Source of the DNA: Gnetum montanum
Taxonomy: Eukaryota; Streptophyta; Gnetopsida; Gnetales; Gnetaceae
Reading direction: 5' to 3'
Length of the DNA stretch: 64,000 nucleotides
Assembly (NCBI GenBank): GCA_015680685.1
Contig: MNCI01027496.1
Span: forward strand, 891,246-955,245
The stretch's first letter is position 1; every line of letters starts with the position of its first letter. Both the position numbers and the translations under genes were made by a program. The notes beneath the pieces were generated by a model. It saw nothing but the letters and a program-made list of their open reading frames with translations. It was not told where the DNA came from and searched no databases. This document shows positions 57,117 to 64,000 of this stretch, in pieces.

Positions 57117-57464
57117 TGGCAATCATACAACAATGGATCGGATCTGGAGGAAACACTTAGAATGGACTGGTGCTGGAGCAGTTATGCAAGGAACAGGATT
57201 GATGGCACACTTATGAATAACCAATGGAAGACACAATTTTGGCATCAGTAGCAACACATCTCCTTCTTTTCTCTCTCTTCTCTCTCAGCTGCCAAATAAG
57301 GCTAGATGTCAAATGTGTATAGTGTTCACTCTTGTTATAATGAACACTAATATTGTCATGTGTTGTAATGATGATCTATTCATGTGTCACCCCATTCACC
57401 ATTAGTGTCATTCAAGTTAATAACCCCATACCTTCCCAAGGAACTCGAGGACGAGTTTTCATTC
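57117..57464 (+). other. Short segment replacing the 3' ORF, element B
   Basis: Begins ATGGCAATCATACAAC after GTGTGTGCAG; the frame ends within about 20 codons. It is homologous to A 13446-13805 and has no coding potential beyond that. Confidence 0.4.
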
Positions 57465-57477
57465 AGTCATGGGGGTA
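57465..57477 (+). promoter_or_regulatory. Polypurine tract of element B
   Basis: AGTCATGGGGGTA abuts the 3' LTR at 57478. Confidence 0.85.
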
Positions 57478-58250
57478 TGATGAGCTGCGATATCACGTAC
57501 GTGATATCGTGGCCCGCTGTCTATAAATAAGAGGTAGCTTTCCTTGTTCTAGGCACTTAGACTTAGAACCTTAGCTAAATTCTTGCAATTTTGTCATTCC
57601 AGAGTTAGAATAATTTCCATGTACCCATAGTAGGAGTTTTAAGGTGAACAGATCTTTATTTGAGCAAATTGTACCTGAGCACACATTTGTGTACAGCAAT
57701 AAAGATGAACTTTCTGATAAACCTTGTAGCATATGGACTAAGCTAAATAGTAATTAATTATTATTAAATATTTAAATGTTTTCCTAGATAATTAATCTCT
57801 CTCAACCCTTGACTCTCCTAGTTAAGTGCACTCAGTATGACCGCTTTGAGCACGTGTGTAATGCTTGGTAACCCAGTAACGAGTAGCGTTTGGTAATCCA
57901 AGTAGCATTACACTGGTTCAGGGTGTGTGTGGCAAGTGGGAATAGATACTAGTGCTAGGACAATTAGAACTTAGTTAGTGAATAGTTAATGAAAGTTAGT
58001 CACTTAGTTCTCTTCACCTTCCCCTATTAGCATAAGACGTTAAAAAGACAAAAGATATAAAAGTCATATACCTCAAGCTTACTTAACAATACAACTATGA
58101 CAATACAAGTAAGTTTGGGAAGACAACGATTGATTAACCTTAAGTGTTCCATTAAGGCGCATAAGCACTTAGTCCTTGGAGTTCGACCGGATCACACGTG
58201 AGATGCTCATATTTGTATGGTTGAGTGTAGGGGTACCTCGCCACTCATCA
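57478..58250 (+). repeat. 3' LTR of element B
   Basis: 773 bases, TGATGAG...CTCATCA. It has an intact GATATC dyad (TGCGATATCACG, TA, CGTGATATCGTG at 57486-57511) and TATAAATA at 57522-57529. It keeps GCAAGTGGG near 57931-57939, which the 5' LTR lacks. Confidence 0.93.
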
Positions 58251-59085
58251 AAGGCCATCTACATAACCCTTGTAGAGGTTACCTTTGATTTCCATGAAAC
58301 GTTTGACCTCATGAAGAAACTCTTATTTCTTCTTATTGTCCCATTCATGTGTCATCTTCTATGTGAGTAGGTAGGAGAGGATGTGATTGTACCAATTGGA
58401 ATCTTTAGCATTTTGAACATCAAAAGCACAAAAAAAAGAGAAGATTATTTAGAAATTGATTAGATAATGATCCTTCATCCTCTTTCCTATATCATCATAA
58501 CTGAGACAAGTGGTTAGGGACCACTTTCTTAGTTCCCTTTCTATCTATCATTGTAAGATAAAAATCCTGAAGAATCACTAGTTATCATATGACAAGAGAG
58601 CTTACCATTGGTTTATTCATGAGAAACCATATGGTGCTATGGTTAGTGTACACAAAAACTTTGTTTTTAAGCATGTAGTGCCTAAATTTCTCTAAGGTAT
58701 ATACCACTACCATGAGTTCCTTTTTACTAGTGGTGTAGTTTAGTTGTGCACCCAAAATGCTCATGCTTGCACAATGGATATAGTATGGACATTTCTAATT
58801 ATTCAATTATGTAAGCACAACCCCCAAAGCATAATTGGATGCATTGGTCATAATGTGAAATGGTCTGGACCAGTCAAGTGCCCATAGAATTGGAGTTTCT
58901 ATGAGTTTTTATTTTAACTATTGGAATGCGCTCTCATATTTCCTAATCCAAGTGAATGGTTCATCCTTGTTTGTAAGCTCCACCAATGTTTTGGTAATTT
59001 TCAAGAAGTTTTCAATGAAGCACATGTAATAACCTGTGTGGCCAAGGAATGACCATACATCTTTCATTGTTTTTGGTTTCCTTGT
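58251..59085 (-). pseudogene. RNase H and RT end of element G (right part)
   Basis: Continues G after B: tether/zinc-finger boundary (MEIKGNLYKG-like) near 58290, RNase H with IMTNASNYALG near 58825-58855 (first catalytic Asp is Asn), and the RT connection MKDVWSFLGHTGYYMCFIEN with ELTNKDEPFTWIRKYESAFQ at 58918-59070. Cut at 59085 by the LTR of H. Confidence 0.8.
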
Positions 59086-60063
59086 TGATGAGTCACAAGG
59101 TATCCCTACGCCCAACCGTATGAAACAAGCATTCACACATGATCTAGTTGAATTCCGTAGATGGGACTAGTCGTGGCATCTAAATCATTATGCCTTGATC
59201 ACAGTTCACTATCTTCTCATTTGGACTAGTGGTAGCTTTATCATGTATGGTTTATTCTAAAGTGAGGCATATGATAATTGTTGTTGTTTTAGCCTTATGT
59301 TACTCCTAATGATAATGAAGAAATTAATTATTTAAGCTAATTAACAATGGAAAGTAAAGTCTAAACTAGCCTACGTGCAATGAGTATCCATCCCTAGCTT
59401 GTCATACAATCTTGAACCCACATATCCACTACTAAGATTACCAAGCACTATGCTACTAGGTGAACCAAGTAATAACATTGCTGGGGTTACTAAGTGAATA
59501 TGTGTTTACACTCGAAACTAGTTGCACTCATTTTGCCAATTCATTAATATGCATGGAAATGTAAATATTAACTAAGTACATGAAATGTAAATTACATGGA
59601 AAGTAAATATAATCTAGGGAAAAGTGTTTTAATGAATAAGAATCAATCTCAAACTTATTTCCATTCATGGAATGTGTCTAGGTACATTTCCACTTGAATA
59701 AGACATCATACAATTAACTTAGATCCACACTGCATGCACTCACTGACTATTTTCTAAGACTATTGAATAAAACTACAAGAGTTTGGCTACTCTATTAACT
59801 AATTGCCTTCCAAACTGTGCATCCAAGTGTTATATTTATAGGTCAGCACACATCCCCCGATATCAAATATTTGATAACATGGCATGCGATCCAATATCAA
59901 ATATGCAATATCATGGCTCCAATATTAGAGTTAAGATATTGAAGTTCTGATATCATAGCCTACCAAAAATTAACTTTTTTTTCAAATAGATGTGATATAG
60001 CATCAACGATATTGTAGATGTGACGTAGCATCAGTAATATCCCTGCCAATTAATGATTCATCA
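59086..60063 (-). repeat. 3' LTR of element H
   Basis: 978 bases. The minus strand starts TGATGAATCATTAATTGG at 60063 and ends TTGTGACTCATCA at 59086. TATAAATA on the minus strand (plus 59833-59840). U3 has about nine ATATC/GATATT motifs between 59850 and 60045, a longer and more degenerate array than in A or B. Confidence 0.88.
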
Positions 60064-60076
60064 TACCCCCACGACT
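60064..60076 (-). promoter_or_regulatory. Polypurine tract of element H
   Basis: The minus strand reads AGTCGTGGGGGTA directly before the LTR start. Confidence 0.8.
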
Positions 60077-62191
60077 AAGTAAAAACCTGTCCTTGAGTTA
60101 ATAGGATAAAACTGAGCTTTCTTTATAGCAAATTGTGAATGATGGGATTATTGACTAACACTAACTACTGACTAACTCTGAGTGCCACATTAAAAAATTT
60201 TATTCAAGTGCATGCATACAAAATGAGAAAGTGACAAAAAGACTGGACAAACATTGAAGATTACAAAATTTGTAGAGGTCTTCAAGAATCTACTAAAGAT
60301 GATTCTTCTTGTTGCCATTAATGATGGTAGACCTTAACCTTGATTGTTATGTTGATGCTTCTTTAGTTATGCAAAAAATTCTTGAAGGGTGGACTAAAAT
60401 TTCTTCTCATCATCCCATGGATCTAGCAAACATACCAAGTTTGAGTTGCTATCTTGTATGTGCTACAATTTGTCCATGGGCATATCCTCCATTGTTCCCT
60501 TCTTGGCTTTGTTTTCATGCCTAGCAAAAGACCTTTTCTTTATCATCACTTGTAATCACCAAAGGATCAACATTAGTTTTGGTAAATTTTCCTTAATAAT
60601 TAACCCTTTTTGGATCCCTTATTTTGCATTTAGGCACAAGGTAATGATAGCATACTATGCCCAAGGCTACAAGGTAACTAAAATCATCAAGATATTTACA
60701 TGATTTTGATCAATTAATATTAGTTACCATGATGTTCAAAAATCGAATATTGGAAAAATTTCAAAAATTTTAAAGCATGCATCCCTAGCCCCTATGACTA
60801 ATAAGCGTAATTTCAGAAGCACACAATTTTTTCAAATAATTAAAACCAAAGGTTTGATTCAAAATATGGCTAAGAAGTATTGAACTTGAAGGATATTTTA
60901 ACATAAGAGTAGGAAAACATAAAAATGTAATTGAAAGGGATGAGAAGTAGTCCCAAAATTATGCATATATTCAAAGAAAATATCATTGATGTTTTGGAAG
61001 ATGTAAAGGTTAGTTCAAAGCCATGATCAACAAAAGTTATGCATGTATGTCCTTTCCAAAGCAAGCTTCTATCATAATTCCCTTGCATAACCACTTCTAT
61101 AGATGTCTGTGGGAATCCTAGAAGTTAAATGTAGATCATGCCTTTGTTCCAAACAACACACAACTAACATGGTTAAGATGTTGCAATATACTACATAAAA
61201 CTAGAAGGCTCATAATCTCATGCAGCAATGAGGTGAATAATGGGATGAGAAAGGATTGCAGACATTGGGATGTAAGGTACTTGACCATGTCCATAATAGG
61301 TTCTTGTGAAAAGTGTGATTAAAATGATTAGCATACCTATGTGTCCAAGTTCAGACCAACTCCATACCATGAACAGTGATCTTGCATTGATGTGTTCCTT
61401 CCTACTAACCACCATGAGTCCATAACCACCTCAAAGAACAATCATCACTCTAAAAAGAGAAAAAGGAAGGAAGGGCCTTAGTTAGAGGATCACCTTTAGG
61501 CATGGGTATTATGTATTTCTAGCCTCATAACCAGTGCTTGTAGCCTATTATTGCATCTAAGGGATGTGCTTTGAATTTTCATTATTGTTTTTTCTCTCTC
61601 TCTCTTTTGTTTTTTTTATGGGACCCACAGCATGCAAAGACTTTAGCTTCCTATTATTGGTTGATGGAGGAGTGATGATACGTTCCAAGAGGAGTCATAA
61701 ATTAGCTGAAGGAAGTCATTAAGAGAAACCAATAAGTCCCCTTGAGATCACATCCTTTTCCATTCCCACTTGGTCATTCCCTCTTTTTCAAGGTACAATG
61801 ATCATTGATCAATTTAGTTTCATGAAGGAAGAACCAAATTTTTTCCATGAAGAAGGCCTTTTATTCAGAGAACTGGAGGAATGAATGAGGTGGTCTCACT
61901 ACTTTACACAATTAGTTACCCAATTATCTTGATAGCATAGGACAAAAACCCAACACATAACATTGACATCTGCATCATGACTTGGCAATATTATTAACAA
62001 AAACATGAAATATATTCATAAAATATAAAGAGAATGACTCAAGAAAAGACAAAAATATAAAGAAAAGACAAATATTAAGAAATAGAAAACATATGAAGAA
62101 TTAGAAAATTTTAGAAGAAATAGTAAAATGATAAAAAAAATGTAAAACAAAAAGAGGGAAAAATACTTATTAGTTCTTCAACTAGGATGTA
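60077..62191 (-). other. Spacer and deleted 3' ORF region of element H
   Basis: No supported gene; the short plus frames at 60309-60703 have no recognised motif. Conserved blocks on the minus strand: GCTTGCTTTGGAAAGGAC at 61047-61064 (decayed), the GGCTACAAGCACTGGTTATG block at about 61527-61546, GCATGCTGTGGGTCCCAT at 61617-61634. TC-rich tract at 61592-61605. Confidence 0.5.
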
Positions 62192-62209
62192 GCATCTCCC
62201 CCACGACTA
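62192..62209 (-). promoter_or_regulatory. PPT-like motif after the pol deletion, element H
   Basis: The minus strand reads TTAGTCGTGGGGGAGATG. It carries the same A to G change (GTCGTGG) as the true PPT of H. Confidence 0.55.
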
Positions 62210-63440
62210 ATCTTATAGTTGCACATTCGAGAGGTGGACTGCATAATCCCCTAGTTATACACCACCAATTTCCAATCTATCACCATTACTAATTTAAGTA
62301 ATCATGTTGTAGCACATCTAACATTGGTGATGGTCTCATTTAGATCATTCAAAGATGTATCTTCATCTAAACTTGAAGGTAGTTCCATTTTAGGGGATCC
62401 AAACATGTTTACTTCTTCTTCTTGATTTTCTATTTTAATTCCTAGGTCTCTATGTTTAATATCCTCTTCTGGTGTATAATTAGAGTGTAAGATATCTGTA
62501 TCTAAGTCCTCAACTTGGTCCATTTTATTAAGTCTAGAAATAATAAGTGAATCAATTACATCCATGCATCTTTAAAACAATTTTATATTCTCATTTTCAA
62601 GCCACCAGGTGTCTTCTGGTTTAGTGGCTACTATGTAGTTTGGTTTTTGCTCACACACTTGTTCCTTAGATTTTTTGTGAGTTATGTTAATATTTTAAAT
62701 TTTTGGTCCACAACTACACCCCTTACTATTAGTGATGCTTGGATTTTCCTATCTTTCCACAATGATAAGTTCATCATTTATGTCTTGTTTTGGAGTGGTG
62801 ATGGTTGTTTGTTTTAGCATATGATTAGGAGACATTGTTTTAGCAAAGAAGGGTGTTGCACCAGTGCTAGTTTTGATGTGCTAATAAGTCTACCTATTTT
62901 TTGCTTGTGTAAGGAAACTACCCTAAAGAAAGGATGTTTTCGAGATTGTGGTTGAGATCTACTAGTGTTATCATTTCTATGTATGTTCATAACACAAGTG
63001 GCATTCTTTCGTTGATGTTGTAGTGTCAAACCTTCCTATGTTGTTAGCAGTGACAAAAGGTGGAGAGAAGTATGAGAATATTAAGGATATCATGGAGGAT
63101 GATAGGTGTGAGGTGGTGATCTCATGGAAGATTTTGCGGGATGATGATATTCAAGAGAGTGGTAGTGGTGATTTTAGGTAGCAAAAATGGAACTAGTCGG
63201 GAAAATAGGTTGTTGAACATAATACCCGTATGGGTTTGGTTGAAAATAAGGGTAATTTTGGCTTGATGATGGCCTCCCCCACCACTGTGGGTTTTTACAC
63301 TGCAATTGATGATAGTGTTAATGTTAGTAAGAAGTCCCACTAGGATAGTATAGTTTGTTGTAGGACTATCTATAATTACCTTGTGAGAAAGGTAATTTCC
63401 TAGGCATTTGCTTTTGTACAAACTTGGGATTCAATGCAAA
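62210..63440 (-). pseudogene. Pre-RT remnant and gag-protease linker of element H
   Basis: An 87-codon acidic frame at 62302-62565 (MDVIDSLIISRLNKMDQVED) starts where the pre-RT linker CMELT... of B aligns. Upstream, GCCACTAAACCAGAAGACAC (minus, about 62611-62630) matches E near 36282-36301. The linker frame at 63122-63421 is almost identical to that of E. No protease active site is present. Confidence 0.65.
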
Positions 63441-64000
63441 AGCCTAATACTCATGTAGATGTAACATGACTAGGCAATAGCCCTTCGAATGGTTATATAT
63501 GTAGATGTCACATTCATCATCTTCTTTGGTGGTTGAGACTACAGTCATTTTCCCTTTCTAGCGATCAATGTTCTTACCTATCTCTTGGTTCCTTTTCCTC
63601 CTTTTGTTGTGGTCACTTGATTTATTTTGCATTACTCTCTCTCTATGATTTCTATGCAAGTTGTAACTTTCTCATTTACCCATTCTGACATCTTATCAAA
63701 CCTTACTTCAAGTTCAATAATAGAATTTTGTATTGACAATGTTTGTTGCGAAATCACCTTATCGAGAGTTGGCTCTTTTTCCTTATCATAGATGTGGACC
63801 TTCTTCTTTTGAAGAGTTGGATCCAAGTGACATTTCTCAACATTCTCCCATTTACATAGTTGTTCCTCTTCCTTTGCCACATGTTTGATTAGATCTTAGA
63901 TCTAATGGATTTGTAGCTTATATCATTAACCTTGAACATACATCACAAGGATCTCTATCATTTCATTACGAAGCCCATCTATGTTATGGAAAAGTTGCTC
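63441..64000 (-). pseudogene. gag: gag C-terminus of element H
   Basis: Cys/His segment ECDIYIYNHSKGYCLVMLHL near 63460-63520. A helical part at 63632-63880 (DKVISQQTLSIQNSIIELEV) is close to E 35120-35200. It continues off the window. Confidence 0.7.

Larger units (their letters stand above)
48497..58250 (+). mobile_element. Element B: near-full-length Athila/Tat-type element without 3' ORF
   Basis: 9754 bases with LTRs 48497-49253 and 57478-58250, PBS, gag (with an N gap), protease, RT, RNase H, integrase, spacer and PPT. It is inserted in the integrase of G: the flanks 48470-48496 and 58251 onward align continuously with C near 23085-23180. Expected target copies GAGGA (48492-48496) and AAGGC (58251-58255) match at only 3 of 5 bases. 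By eye the LTRs differ at about 26 of 340 compared bases, nearly all transitions, plus one short deletion. Confidence 0.92.
41509..59085 (-). mobile_element. Element G: Athila/Tat-type element with 3' ORF, interrupted by B
   Basis: Minus-strand order: 3' LTR 41509-42395, PPT, 3' ORF 42610-45410, spacer, integrase 47365-48496, then B (48497-58250), then integrase/RNase H/RT 58251-59085. There the LTR of H interrupts the RT. The remaining RT, protease, gag and 5' LTR lie beyond the right edge or are lost. Confidence 0.85.
59086..64000 (-). mobile_element. Element H: pol-deleted Athila/Tat-type element, runs off the right edge
   Basis: 3' LTR 59086-60063 with adjacent PPT, then a remnant without 3' ORF, spacer, post-pol PPT-like motif (62192-62209), pre-RT remnant, linker and gag C-terminus. 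RT-RNaseH-integrase and the protease core are absent, as in E. Inserted in the RT of G; the left target copy would be CTTGT (59081-59085). Confidence 0.82.

Noticed and set aside
48492-58255. Perfect target-site duplication for element B
   Set aside because: GAGGA and AAGGC match at only 3 of 5 bases. Insertion is supported by flank continuity instead.
61592-61605. TC-rich tract in H as a functional polypyrimidine/splice signal
   Set aside because: A simple short dinucleotide run with no conserved acceptor next to it in other copies.

Overview
The window is a nested stack of decayed Ty3/gypsy LTR retrotransposons from the nuclear genome of a land plant, most likely a large-genome seed plant. 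The evidence is as follows. LTRs are 0.75-0.98 kb and bounded by TGATGAG...CTCATCA. The primer-binding site derives from tRNA-Asp(GTC). The gag, retropepsin, RT, RNase H and integrase are of the plant Athila/Tat type. A long spacer and, in some copies, an extra open reading frame lie between integrase and the 3' LTR. Gaps of N and near-universal stop codons and frameshifts mark an old, draft-assembled repeat region. No host gene, tRNA, rRNA or CRISPR is supported. The species cannot be named from this sequence.

Layout. 1-161: start of an LTR (minus) that runs off the window. 162-33516: element D (minus), split by element C (minus, 5223-28928, TSD TCTAT/TCCAT). C is itself split by element A (plus, 7452-18173, TSD CTATT), whose 3' LTR is split by insertion X (14471-17867, TSD GGTAA). 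That is four levels of nesting. 33517-34890: an orphan plus-strand gag-protease fragment. 34890-39443: element E (plus, 5' truncated, pol deleted). 39444-41508: unassigned DNA. 41509-59085: element G (minus), split by element B (plus, 48497-58250). 59086-64000: element H (minus, pol deleted), inserted in the RT of G and running off the right edge.

Two kinds of element coexist. C, D and G carry gag-pro-pol plus a 3' ORF that encodes a coiled-coil protein where plant env-like genes sit. A, E and H have lost RT-RNaseH-integrase but keep LTRs, gag and the spacer, so they look non-autonomous. B keeps pol but lacks the 3' ORF.

The most interesting signals are regulatory or structural. (1) Arrays of GATATC dyads lie in the U3 just upstream of the TATA box. 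(2) A second promoter-like module (motif repeats plus TATA) sits about 430-550 bp upstream of the 3' ORF in all three elements that carry it. (3) Three noncoding blocks in the integrase-LTR spacer are strongly conserved across copies. (4) A copy of the polypurine-tract motif recurs immediately after integrase. (5) A Cys/His motif in the gag C-terminus is conserved in six copies. (6) Integrase and RNase H catalytic residues are substituted in a mosaic pattern across copies.
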